Shown: positions 47,107 through 57,737, numbered from the stretch's first letter. The stretch is DNA of 64,000 nucleotides from Scleropages formosus (GCF_900964775.1 NC_041807.1:33098013-33162012), one strand, 5' to 3'. Notes: generated from the sequence alone by a model not told the origin. Translations and numbers: made by a program.

Positions 47107-47172
47107 GAGGGGGGAGGGGAGGGGAGGGGAGGGGAGGGGAGGGGAGGGGAGGGGAGGGGAGGGGAGGGGAGG
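47107..47172. repeat. (GGGGA)n minisatellite
   Basis: About 13 tandem copies of GGGGA on the plus strand. Dense runs of four G make G-quadruplex formation likely. It creates spurious proline-rich and glycine-rich open frames on both strands. Confidence 0.95.
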
Positions 47173-47756
47173 CCATCCATTTCAAACCAATATAATGTTT
47201 TTTTTTTTCTGACCAGGACTTTAAGAATGGGTCATCGCAAGAAGCCCTCCTTTGAAATGAGTAATAATTTTTTACACTTACACGGTGTTATACTTCAGGC
47301 TATGACTTATTTTTTATAGTTGGAATTATACAATTGAATCATTTAATAATAACTGACGATCGGATTGTGTGGGTTTTCTCTTGTGCATAGGGTTCCCTTG
47401 CAGCTGGGAGTACACTCTAGATGGTTCTTTGGAGAACAGGCCATTTATTTTCCTGGCCCCTGCTTCTTCATTAAATAAAAGAATGACAAAAGCCCCTGTT
47501 TTTTTTTTTTTCCCCTCAGTTTTTTGCACTTTAATGCCATTTACTATCATTACAATTGGAAGAAAAAAACAGAAATCAAGTAATTTAATACTGAAGTAAT
47601 TCCAGAAAATATTCTAATCTTTCTCTGCATTGGTTCATTTCTGAATGGCGTGGGACACAGCATCAGGTGGTATTAAATGTAATTTAAATGAACCTTAACA
47701 CTCAATGATGTTTTTAATATTGTTTTTTTTTTCATTTTTCAAAGATATGATATGAT

Positions 47757-47965
47757 GTTATTTTAATTATGCTTTTCTTGTAATTGCACAAATGATTTCA
47801 TGTAGTAAAACAGTGAGCTGTAAATTTATAACGCAAGTATTAATGTATGCTACGACACAATACTTATAATGCCTTCCTTACTGCGGCCTCATTATATAAG
47901 AAATTTTACGATTCAGACAAGTGTTCATAACCTACAAATTATCAGAAGGATAAAAATTTTGTTAA
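47757..47965 (+). repeat. Repeat unit shared with the inverted-repeat arms (piece 2)
   Basis: Aligns with 56948-57185 and with the opposite half of the internal fold-back: AAAACAGTGAGCTGTAAATT, CAAGTATTAATGTATGC, AATGCCTTCCTTACTGC, AAGTGTTCATAACCTACAAA. Confidence 0.65.
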
Positions 47966-48007
47966 TTATTTGTCCTGGGGGCTTTTGTTCCACACCCGTC
48001 TTTCATC

Positions 48008-48426
48008 TCACCCTTCTGTTAGCTGGCAAATGTCACTCTGGGTCTCCTTGACCTTGGAATCCAGCCTTCTTCTCCATGGGGGGCAATCTCTGCACCTTGC
48101 GATCTTGATCTCATAACCCACCATCTCCAAGATTATTGTTGCAGCGGCACACACAAGCTCATCGGTTTCTGTGACGGTGGTAGTGAGTAGAGCTGTGTTG
48201 ACATCTGCGTGCATCTGTTCCGACGGGAGTTTGTCAGCGAGAGGGGAACTTGGGTCCGGGGATTGACTGTATTCAGTCTGGCCATGATTCGCATGGGCAG
48301 TGCGGTTGTGTCAGCTGGTCCTGTGACCCTGCTCCCTTCCATCAGGGATAGCCCTTTATTTCCATGCTGCGGAGTGCCATGGCCATTCTGTTGCATCCTC
48401 TCAATTTCCAGCTGTGACAGCAGCAA
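48008..48426 (-). pseudogene. Dong/R4 (Rex6)-like LINE scrap
   Basis: Minus-strand frame: ETDELVCAAATIILEMVGYE, then PPWRRRLDSKVKETQSDICQ and LTEG. This matches the region before the reverse transcriptase in Dong/R4-type LINEs as I remember them. Only this segment remains. Confidence 0.55.
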
Positions 48427-49010
48427 AGGTCAGAGAAAATGAAGAAGGCCAAGTGGTTGGAGAAGACGGACTTGGCAACAGGAGCGAGGCGGGAGAACGT
48501 TTGATCGAGTTCTGCAAGACGAACAATATGTTCAATTCGAACACTTTCTTTCAGCAACGCAAAAGGCGACTGTACTCTTGGATCTCGCCCAATGGATTTT
48601 CCGGAAATGAGATCGACTGTGTTTGCGCAAGTAGGCGATGGAAAAGCTCGATACCATCGATGAAGACGAAGCCGGGAGTTGACCGTGGTACAGATCGCCA
48701 GTTACTAGTATACAAACTCAAGCTCAAGTTAGGGAAGAGCAAGTCAATCGGGCAATTGGTAAAGTACAATCTTGAGACTATACCACCAGTGTTTAGAGAA
48801 TGCCTGCAAAATCTTTTCGCTGCATTGGACACAGATGACAGAGTACCAGAAGAACTATGGGATAACATCAAGAAAGTTGTGCTTGAAGAAAGTGAAAGAA
48901 CCTTGCAACGACAACATAAAGGAAGCGGGCCAAAATGGATGACTGAAGAAACCTTGAGTATTGCTCAAAAACATAGGAAGACTAAAGCGAAAGGACAAAG
49001 GAAAGTACTA
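48427..49010 (+). pseudogene. RTE (BovB-like) LINE relic, endonuclease part
   Basis: The open frame reads GNRSEAGERLIEFCKTNN, FFQQRKRRLYSWISPNG, NEIDCVCASRRWKSSI and DDRVPEELWDNIKKVVLEES, then KWMTEETLSIAQKHRKTKAK. This is the C-terminal endonuclease and linker of BovB-type RTE elements. The reverse transcriptase is absent because the sequence switches to a Tc1 relic at about 49020. Confidence 0.8.
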
Positions 49011-49242
49011 CAGCGACATGTGGCCTAGTCAAAGTCCTGACTTGAACCCAATTGAGATGCTGTGGCAGGACCTTAAACGGGCAGTTCAAGCTCGAAAACC
49101 CTCCGGTGTGGCCGAACTGATGCAGTTCCGCAAAAAAGAGTGGGCCAAAATTCCACCGCAGCGCTGTGAAAGACTCATCTCCGGTTATCGGCAGCGTTGG
49201 GTTGCAGTTATTGCCGCGAAAGGTGGCACAACCAGATTTTAA
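48960..49242 (+). other. Accidental fusion frame across the RTE-Tc1 junction
   Basis: An open frame (ATG at 48961) starts in RTE DNA in a different frame from the RTE protein and continues in frame through the Tc1 transposase C-terminus to its stop. It is a by-product of the junction, with no sign of being a gene. Confidence 0.7.
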
Positions 49243-49473
49243 GTTTAAGAGGGAAATTAGTTTTTCACATGGGTGATCGTTGTTGTATGACTTTTTGCTT
49301 CAACAGAAAAAAAAAAAAAAATGAATAAGAATTCAAAAATTAATTATGTGTTTATTCAGGTTCCCTTTGTTTTGTGTTGTATTTCGCTTGAAGATCTAAA
49401 AGTATTTAGTATGCGATATACACAAAAACAGAAGAAATCGGGGCGGGGGGCAAACATTTTTTTCACAGCACTG
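49020..49473 (+). pseudogene. Tc1 transposon relic, 3' third
   Basis: Encodes the transposase C-terminus (SPDLNPIEMLWQDLKRAVQA, RCERLISGYRQRWVAVI, AAKGGTTRF) followed by the right terminal repeat, ending CAGCACTG before TA. Its 5' two thirds are replaced by the RTE relic. Confidence 0.9.
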
Positions 49474-49859
49474 TATATACAGTATATGTATGTATCATTA
49501 CTTGCCAACAATTTTAAACATTTCCAGGAAGAAAAATGGACTTGTAACCCTGCTCTTAAAATAAACATGTAGAGCGAAGGAGGATGCTCAAGATTTTGAA
49601 AAAAAAAAAATAAATAAAATTTGATTTAAATCAAATCAGATTTTTTTTTTCAAAAAAAAATACCAAGCCTGCCACACAAGCCACCGCAGTCCATCCGACG
49701 TCAACTAACACATCTGGAGAGGAAGAATACGGAGGCAAAAAGTACATTTATCGACTCTGTCGCAGCACTCGCTACTATCGCCCCCCGGGGCACGAGTGTC
49801 GAAGCAATGCGCCTGGCCTCAACGCCACCTTTTCCGCGGGGGTTCCGGGCCCTCCGACC

Positions 49860-50065
49860 GACAGACTCCCCACACTCCACGCGTCATTCGGGCTGCGTGT
49901 CCGCGCACTGCTTTATACCCCGTGCATCCAGGACCGCGTAGCCGAGCGTAACACCGAGTCCTGCAGCAAGCTGGCTGAAGAGAGCACAGTCGAAGGCCTG
50001 ATCTCCGGTAACGATGACACAGCCTACAGGGGGCACGAAGAACCGCAGCTGCTTGAAAACTGCTG
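49860..50065 (+). pseudogene. LINE reverse-transcriptase scrap, Jockey superfamily
   Basis: Broken frames resemble the segment around the catalytic box: TPCIQDRVAERNTESC and VEGLISGNDDTAYRG, matching the order HDCVA...FADDT...GLITGGDESAYR at 51665-51770. The catalytic DD is lost. Confidence 0.6.
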
Positions 50066-50341
50066 CGCAAATACGTACAGCGCTTCATGTGAACGAGAGA
50101 GAACGAGCGAGGCACCAGGTATAATAAACAGATGCAGAAAAGTCTACAGCCAAGTAGACTTTACACGACAATGTGAGTGTCGTGTAAAAACGCGGTGCAG
50201 CGGTCATGGGCTTTTAAAAAGAGCTCAGAAGTCACACTGCCTCCTGCGCGCATTTGCTGTATTGAAAAAGTGAAATTTGACTGAACTCGACGAGAACTTC
50301 ATTGCCAAGTCTTGTTTTCCACCAGCGTTTTCCCCCGGGGG

Positions 50342-50491
50342 GGTTCACCGTTCCTGGAGGTACCGCAATACCAGGTCGATGCGTGGAGCGGACGGAGCAA
50401 GCCCCTATTCCACCTCCCTGTTCCGAAAATCAATTTAATATATGGTCTCCAGATAGGGGACGTAGCAGATATTGAACTGATGAGAACAGAT
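50342..50491 (-). pseudogene. U2 snRNA relic lacking the 5' end
   Basis: Minus strand, about U2 nucleotides 36-187, closer to consensus than the copy at 45041. The Sm site is changed (ATTTTCGG). The 3' flank (AAAACAAGA) keeps part of a 3'-box. It has the same 5' breakpoint as 45041-45188. Confidence 0.88.
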
Positions 50492-50586
50492 TTGTTTTCT
50501 TTTCTTGCTACTTCATGGTGAAATGAAGCAAGGTTTAGCACAGAAAAACCACACGACCAGGAATCCTGAGCGCTAAACCGTGGGAA

Positions 50587-52836
50587 CCTTGACGACTACA
50601 CGTCAGCAGTAACCTCCTGCGTCGAGAACGCTGTGCCCACCAAACAGATCCGGACATACCCCAACCAAAAGCCGTGGATAAACTGTGAAGTTCGATCCAT
50701 GTTGCGTGCCCGCTCTACTACATTCGCCTCAGGCAATGCCGGTGACTACAAGGAGGCCAGGTACGATCTTCGAAGAGCCATTAGGGCCGCCAAGAGGGAA
50801 TACAGACCGAGACCGGAGCGTCACTACACTACTGCTGACACCCGGCGCATGTGGCAGCGACTACAGAACATCACAGACTATCAGAGCAGAAGCAGGCGCG
50901 AGATCACTGACAGCCGCATCACACCTGACAAACTCAACGAATCCTCTGCCCGCTTCGAGGTCTTCGACAACGAACCACCGGGTGTTAAACTGACCGGTGG
51001 GAACACACAGAACCCACCATTCACGGTCACATCTGCAGTCGTGGCAAAGAAAACAAACCCGCGGAAATCAGCCGGCCCAGACAACATCTCGGGACGCGTA
51101 CTTAAAACCTGCTCATCGGTGCGAGCTGATGTCTTTACCGATATATTCGGTCTGTCCCTTGCACAAGCCTCAATTCCCACCTGCTTAAAGAGGACCGCTA
51201 TCCGGCCGCTGCCAAAAAACAACAAAGCATCCTGCCTCGATGACTACCGATCCATCGCACTGACTCCAACGGTGATGAAGTGCTTCGAGAGAATCGTCAC
51301 GAGGTACATCCAGACCATCGCTCCGGACACTCTGGACCCTCTCCGGTTCGCATACAGACGGAACAGATCCACAGAGGACGCCAACGGCACAACGACACAC
51401 GCTGCCCTCACCCGCCTGGAAAACAAGGACAGCTGTGTTCGAATGCCGTTCATTGATTACAGCTCAGCGTTCAACACGGCGATGCCTTCGAAGCTCATCA
51501 ACAAGCTTCACGATCTTGGTGTGCCACCCACCCTCTGCAACTGGGTTCTGGACTTTGTGACGGGCAGACCCCAGTCCGTTAGAATTGGGAACCACACGTC
51601 CAGGTCAATTACCATAAACACAGGAACTTCGCAGGCTGAGCCCCATGCTCTACGCACTCTTCGCCCACGATTGTGTGGCCTCTCAGAAGAACACCGGCAC
51701 CGTCAAATTTGCTGATGACACGACAGCCACCGGACTGATAACGGGAGGCGATGAGTCGGCATACAGGAGGGAAGTGGCTGATCTAGTGAAGTGGTGCCAC
51801 GACAACAATCTCTCCCTCGATGGCAACTAAACAAAGGAGTTGACAGTCGATCCACGGAGAAGGAGGGAGCAACACTCATCACTTCATATTGGCGAGACAG
51901 CGGTGGGGAGGGTGAGCAGCTTCAGATTCCTGGGTGTTCACATTACTGAAGATCTCACCCGGTCTCACGACACTACGCATCCGGTCAAGAAATCACGTCA
52001 GCGTCTGCACTTCTTGAGAAGGCTCAGGAAATTTGGCATGCCGAGCCGAATCCTCGGAAGCTTCTACGGGTGCGCAATCGAGAACGTCCTCACCAGCTCT
52101 ATCGCAGTGTGGTTTGGAAGCTGCGCGGTACAGGATCGTAAGGCGCTACAGCGAGTGGTGAAAGCTGCTCAGACTATCTCTGGAACGTCCTTACCATCGC
52201 TGGAGAGCCTGTACCAGGCCAGAAACATCAGCAGAGCCATTAACATCATCAAGGACGATAGTCATCCCCAGCACAGCCTCTTCACACCCTTACCATCAGG
52301 CAGACGCTACAGGAGTGTTAAAGCCAGAACTTCAAGGCTGAAAAACAGATTCTACCCACAGGCCATCAGGCTTATGAACGACACCCATCCACTGTCTCTC
52401 CACCCATCACGGCAGACACACATTACCCTCTGAGCCTGAGAGGTGTCAACTAACCCCCATCCTTCCTACACACACACATACACATCCACAACGCCAATAA
52501 CATCAGAGACCATAGACTGCCTCCGCATACCTCGCGCACACAAACACACGCCCCCTTTCGAATGCAAATAGACCCAATCTACCTCTGCAGGACTTTGCAC
52601 GTGTACGACTTCCATGTTTACACTGCACACTTTATATACGCATGTAACTTTGTTTCTTGGATTTTTGCACTAATAGTAATTTTTGTAATTTGTGATTTAC
52701 GCCTCGTGTTTTTCTTTCCTTATGTCTTAAGAATTTATGTCACAAGCTGCTGAGAGGATTCACAGAGTAAGTATTCCATCGTATGGTGTAACGAACCGTT
52801 TACTGTACACAAGACAATAAATTCTGGAATCTTGAA
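50587..52836 (+). mobile_element. Jockey-superfamily (L2/CR1-like) LINE, 5'-truncated
   Basis: Reverse transcriptase and 3' UTR. The frame from about 50590 includes KTNPRKSAGPDNISGRVLKT, RPLPKNNKASCLDDYRSIAL, FAYRRNRSTEDA, FIDYSSAFNTAMPSKLI (motif A), LDFVTGRPQSVRIGN, and in a second frame FADDTTATGLITGGDES (catalytic box). The C-terminus has FLGVHITEDL, FGMPSRILGSFYGC and FTPLPSGRRYRSV, with a stop at 52434. One frame change near 51635 and one TAA near 51828 break it. The 3' UTR ends GACAATAAATTCTGGAATCT. The endonuclease is missing. Confidence 0.9.
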
Positions 52837-53269
52837 TGGGAACTCTTACCATGCTTTGATTCCAGCACTGGAAAATGAACTGAACGCAAAGACTTAGAAG
52901 GTGTGCCATCCATCCTAACCACATGACATGTTCCCTCAGCAGTTACACACACGTCGCTGCTGCCACCTTGCGGTCGGTTGACAAAGTGCCGCAGATTGAC
53001 AGATCTGCCCACCCGCGACAGAACGAAACCGCCTAAGAAACATTCGTTCAGCAATCACTCTACACACCTAGAGAAAACAAACATTCATCGCATACTTCTC
53101 ACAGAAAAGAAGAAAAAAAAAAAAAAAAGCCCACACACTCAACACTTCTACAAAACAACATACATGATACGCACACAACCCCATCATAATGTCAGCCTCA
53201 CTGCTCAAAACTCGTTAACAACAGAAAAGTTTTTCTATTTTTAAACAAGCATTTTCCCCCCAGAAAGGG

Positions 53270-53456
53270 GGTGCACCGTTCCTGGAGATACTGCAATACC
53301 AGGTCGATGCGTGGAGTGGACGGAGCAAGCCCCTATTCCATCTCCCTGCTCCAAAAATCAATTTAATATATGGTCCCCAGATAGGGGACGTATCAGATAT
53401 TAAACTGATAAGAACAGATACTACACTTGATCTTAGCCAAAAGGCCGAGAAGCGAT
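53270..53456 (-). ncRNA. U2 spliceosomal snRNA gene, apparently intact
   Basis: 187 nt, starting ATCGCTTCTCGGCCTTTTGG. It carries the branch-point recognition element GTGTAGTATCTG, stem-loop IIa/IIb segments, the Sm site ATTTTTGGAG, stems III-IV and the 3' end GGTGCACC. One stem reads GTCCCC-TATCT-GGGGAC where human has GUCCUC/GAGGAC, a compensatory change that keeps pairing. A perfect snRNA 3'-box (GTTTAAAAATAGA, consensus GTTTN0-3AAARNNAGA) lies about 25 nt downstream. The ~260 bp upstream are conserved with the pseudogene at 45571. It should pair with the branch point and carry the U2 snRNP. Confidence 0.95.
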
Positions 53457-53720
53457 GCTGAAAAACGGAACGGGCGGCGACCGCCTTCTCGGCCATATCA
53501 AACCGGCCCACGGGGACTCGCTGCTGCCACTTCCAAAGCAGAGCTCTAGCAAAACTGAATTCGCTGTCAAAAGCTGTCATGTGCATCTTGCTACTTTATG
53601 CCACATTCTCGTGCAGTACGTAAGACTAAGTGGTAAAACACTGCGAGCCCCTTCATATTATCATCAGCTGTGACGCACACCAATACAATTTCAGAAACGT
53701 TTCAACCGGATCATATTTGT
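53457..53720 (-). promoter_or_regulatory. Conserved U2 upstream block
   Basis: This block is kept between the intact U2 gene and the pseudogene at 45571-45760, despite decay of the latter. Shared parts include CGCCTTCTCGGCCATAT (18-65 nt upstream of U2), where the proximal sequence element is expected, and GGGGACTCGCTGCTGCC. No canonical octamer was found. Its role as an snRNA promoter is inference. Confidence 0.5.
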
Positions 53721-55079
53721 CGGCAACCACAAGGGAAAGTAAAACGTGTATCAATAAAAACGTTCAACTAACTTGCAAAGTAAAAAAAAAAATGACACAA
53801 CAACAAACACATTAATTTGTCCACATATAGTGCGGAAGTACACTGACACGTGACTGGGGTCAAACTGCGGGAGGGGGCGGGGAAGGCGAAGGAGCGCAGA
53901 ACTTTGCGTTAGCGGTCAGTTTGCGATCGCGAAGAAGTCGCGCGCGCGCACTCGTAGAGTTCCGTCTGCATATAACTGTAACACCGGACTGAAGGCCGTT
54001 GGTTAGAAACCTTGCCATATACACACCGCAGTCCTCACTTTACAAAACCATCCAAGACGGACAGGACACCAAACACTGACTAAGCAGTCGTTTCATCTTT
54101 TGCTGTGACGCACGATCAAAGTAATAATACACCAATGAGATATTATTATACGCTTTGGGATCGAGATTTCCAGTAAAACACAAAACTACACATTTTTACA
54201 CTACTCTGAGTCTGAAGTCAGCCTGTAGTGTACTCATGATTCCCCGCCGACTTATTACCCGAATCTGTAGTGCCCTTCCAAAGTATTTCCGATTGTTCTG
54301 CTAACAAAAATACCCTGATGTATAACAAGGGTACAAACTGCAAGTTAACGCGAAACAAAACAACGAACTTAGTGCTGCGAATCGCTCAAGGTACCGTTAT
54401 TGCTCAATAATAAGACGCATATTCTTATTATGATTATAACTGTTAATACTGTTGAAGTCGGACATACCCATTCTATACATTCTATCCCCGCCCCTGGCTA
54501 CATCGTATCACTGCTCTTATATATTAGCGCAGGAAAAGAGGACTGTAGCCCGAGAACTTCGCTGTATTCGCCGAACAGACAATGAAACGACCGTCTTTGT
54601 TTTTGCTGCCCCCCTTCGGCGAGTCGGAGCAAAGCAGATTTTGTCGCTCTGCTGCGGTACCCTTGAACAAAGGCACTTAGGCCGAACTGAAGAAAACAGC
54701 CGGGCCTATACATCTGTAAAACGCTGTACGTTGGACAAAGGTGTCATGTAAAGATTATTAGCTGTAATAATCGCATATCAAGGGAAGGTGCTGACCGTAG
54801 TTTTGCTGCCACCGACGGAAGGTCAAATCACAGCAGCAGCAGCAGCAGCCTCCTTTGTTTGCGTTAAACTCACCAACTCGAATTGCTCTGAACAGATCAC
54901 AATATTGCCGACGAGGAAAACTTTACCCTTTCACTGTATGTAACAGTAATGTCTCCATTCACATTTTTTGTCTCCATTCAAATTCTCTCGCTTGAGCCAA
55001 CAAGTAACTGTGTGTCCCACCAAACAGACCTTAGCGGCTGAATGTATGGAGGACACACCGGCAGCCTCAAAGTTTACTC

Positions 55080-55450
55080 TTAACATCTTCATTGTTTCCG
55101 AGGAAAGAGCTACATGTGCGGAAACGGAGGTTACGCGGGAGAGGTTCTCACTGGCGTTCCTTCGCCTCCATCATCATCTCGGAGTCCTGGGCCTACGGGC
55201 ACCGACTTACCTACCTGCAGCAGCAGGGTCAAAAGCGCGTTCGTTTGCTCGTGGAGCACGACGCGATTCGCCTCCGACAGAACGGTGCTCGTGCTCCTAG
55301 CGAAACATTTTAAATCACACTTCGTGCTCCGACGGTCGAGCGGCAGGCAGGGACAACGACGACGACGCCGGGTTGTCGCCGCACCTCAAGGCTTTTTTAT
55401 TACACTAGACTAGTCTAGACAGCTGTCGCAGATAAAAAAGAGCAACTCGG
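55080..55450. promoter_or_regulatory. CpG-rich block in the left arm (mirrored at 62185-62555)
   Basis: Dense CpG in an otherwise AT-rich arm. On the minus strand, CTGCTGCTGCAG|GTAGGTAAGT is a strong splice-donor-like site (the matching plus-strand site is at about 62408-62428). This could be an unmethylated promoter with a non-coding exon. There is no protein match, so this is inference. Confidence 0.3.
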
Positions 55451-56328
55451 CTCGGGGTAAAAGAAAAGAGAGAAGCGCACGAAACGAACTGAAAGGACTC
55501 CGTTATTTAAGAAACACACACGGAAACTGACTGGTCTTGACTTTTTGTCCGCATTCACTTCGCCCCATTATTAGGATCGCACCCTCGACACTGACCGCAC
55601 AGTCCCCGTCGCGGGCCTCCTACAGGACGTAAATTTCTATATACGACATGATGATGATACATTTTTCATTTTACACCTGGCCGCCGATATCATCATATGC
55701 ACGTGATGATGCAGCCAAACACTCACGCTGTACACGAGGACAATGCGATGCTGCTGTCCTTAGTAACCGGACACAACAAGTTAACGTCGTGACTCAGCAA
55801 AAAATTGGCCCCTCGATCATCACACACACAGAGTCGAAGGACTCGCAATTATATAGTGATCAAAATTGTACTCACTGACGAGGCTGAAGCTGTCCTGTGC
55901 CAAAGCGGTCCATCATCATGATTTGTCCAAACGCTTATTATGCGGGTCGCGGTGGCACCGTGAATCACGGCGTGATTCCTCAATCAATGAGGACGGCCTC
56001 AACTGAGCTCTACCCTTCTTGCCTTTGCCTGGGGGCAGGGAGGTGGGGGGGGGGATTTCTTTAATCATACAAGAGACACCGCCCCCCCCCCCCACACACA
56101 CACACACGTACACTGCGGTGGAAATTTACACCCCAATTTACCCCGTAGTTTAGCAGATGCATTTCTCCGAAGCGCTGTTCGAGTCGGGGTTTAAAAAAAG
56201 TGCATTTCACAACCGATTTTCTTTTAACTTCATTGAATAATAGTCTTTAACTTTTCATAAATGATACACGTAATTTCAAAACGTAAAGCAGAAGACATAA
56301 CTGTTTACAACCAGGCACGAATTAAAAT

Positions 56329-57328
56329 GGGGTCCAGACAAAAAAAAAAAAAAAACCCTAGGACCAAAACGGTATTGTCCCACACTCTATATTAATACTA
56401 CAATAATATTCAAACACAAAAACACATCCAAACAATTTATCATTAAAACCTTTCTCATCACAAACACGACAGAGGCTTTTCACTCATCCGAGCACAAACT
56501 CATCTTTCCGAATACAAGGAGGAGGAGGGAAAAAACATCAGAGTTTAAAAACAAGTAGAAATATGCCCTACTATGATAGGAACAAAAATTGGGACTTGAA
56601 AATCCCTAACCTTTAATAATAGTGTAAAACAGGAAAGAAGAAAAAAATCTGAGCCCAAAAGGTGAGAGAGAGAAGCGATTTCGCAGCAGAGCAGGAGTTT
56701 CAGACGCACTTTTTTGATGTGCCGGGGTAACTTTTTAAACAAATCCAATTGGAGAGCAACTAATTTAAATAATATCACCTGTACGTTACAACATCGCGAC
56801 GAATAGCGTGGAAATTTCCAGCATCAGGTCTTTGAAAGTGGTGCTCAGGCAGCATTTGAATCAATCATGTCCTGAGTCGGGCGTCGCTTCGGAGGAACTA
56901 AGCCGCCTGCCGAATGAATAAGTGTGAATGTGAAGCGATACGATGCTCTTTTAATTATGCTTTTTGATAATGATTGTACAAATAATTTTGTGCTGTAAAA
57001 CAGTGAGCTGTAAATTTATAATGCAAGTATTAATGTACTTTATTATAATACCACACTTCTAATGCCTTTCTGCACTCTCATTATATTATAATAAACTTGT
57101 ATTTCACAATTCAGAAAAGTGTTCATAAACTACAAATGAGCAGGCCGGATTCCAACATTTTTATTCTTATGATTATTTGTAGATATTAACGCTTCTCTGA
57201 ATTGTAAAATACTACATTCTTACATAACGAAACTGCAATAAAGAAGGCATTATACGTATTGTATTGTATTGTAGCATACACTAATATGGGTGGTTTTGTT
57301 CTACTTTTGGTGGTTTTGTCTGGACCCC
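56329..57328. mobile_element. 1,000-bp segment with perfect 15-bp terminal inverted repeats
   Basis: Starts GGGGTCCAGACAAAA (56329-56343) and ends TTTTGTCTGGACCCC (57314-57328). A third, one-mismatch copy of the 15-mer is at 57423-57437. Inside are piece 1 (56560-56945) with an antisense U2 5'-end match near 56655-56690, piece 2 and a fold-back. There is no transposase and no clear target duplication. It could be a non-autonomous DNA transposon. Confidence 0.5.
57003..57297. repeat. Imperfect fold-back (~140-bp arms)
   Basis: The first half (57003-57147) aligns at roughly 70% with the reverse complement of the second (57160-57297): AATGCCTTTCTGC against AATGCCTTCTTTATTGC, and TTTCACAATTCAGAAAAGTG against TTTTACAATTCAGAGAAGCG. 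A single half-copy is at 47835-47960. Confidence 0.7.
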
Positions 57329-57737
57329 GTTATAGCTGAAATAGCATTTGAATGTCGGTTTGGAGGAAGCCGCCTGCCGAATGAATAAATGTGAATGTGA
57401 AGCGACACAGTGGACAATGGGGTTTTGTCTGAACCCCGATGAGGCAAGAGCTTGATCCTTTCAATATGCCCTCGATGCCCCACAAGCCCACGAAAAGCAA
57501 AATTCCAAGTCTCACAGATTGTTGGTGCGATCCTCATCATCAATGGTTGTCTGATAGGCATTCCATAATGGTGGTGGAAATGGGAGGAATCCCTCTCATG
57601 CACACTGGAGGAAGTGCCAAACACACATGTTACTGAAATAGATCATACAGATGTTGGAAACTACTCAGGTAGACAAAACAATGGTCAAGTGAAATTAACC
57701 AACACACAGAAAGATAATAATATATAAATAATAAAAC

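Larger units (their letters stand above)
53643..57409 (+). repeat. Large inverted repeat, left arm
   Basis: A reverse-complement match to 60224-64000. Coordinate sums are constant (117633 at the inner end, about 117643-117646 at the outer end), so only small indels differ. By eye, substitutions are about 1% or fewer. The arm contains CpG-rich blocks (53840-54000 and 55080-55450), a (CAG)6 tract at 54838, G- and C-runs at 56044-56096, and the 1-kb element at 56329-57328. No gene was recognised; the ~100-aa open frames at 54452-55413 look like nothing known. Confidence 0.97.

Noticed and set aside
46928-47212. Proline-rich and Gly/Arg-rich open frames
   Set aside because: They are translations of the GGGGA minisatellite.
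49619-49636. 18-bp palindrome ATTTGATTTAAATCAAAT
   Set aside because: It lies in A/T low-complexity sequence beside A- and T-runs, so chance is likely.
54452-55413. Several ~100-aa open frames repeated in both arms
   Set aside because: They are duplicated only because the arms are. Overlapping frames are all open in this CpG-rich stretch, and none resembles a known protein or has a consistent gene structure.
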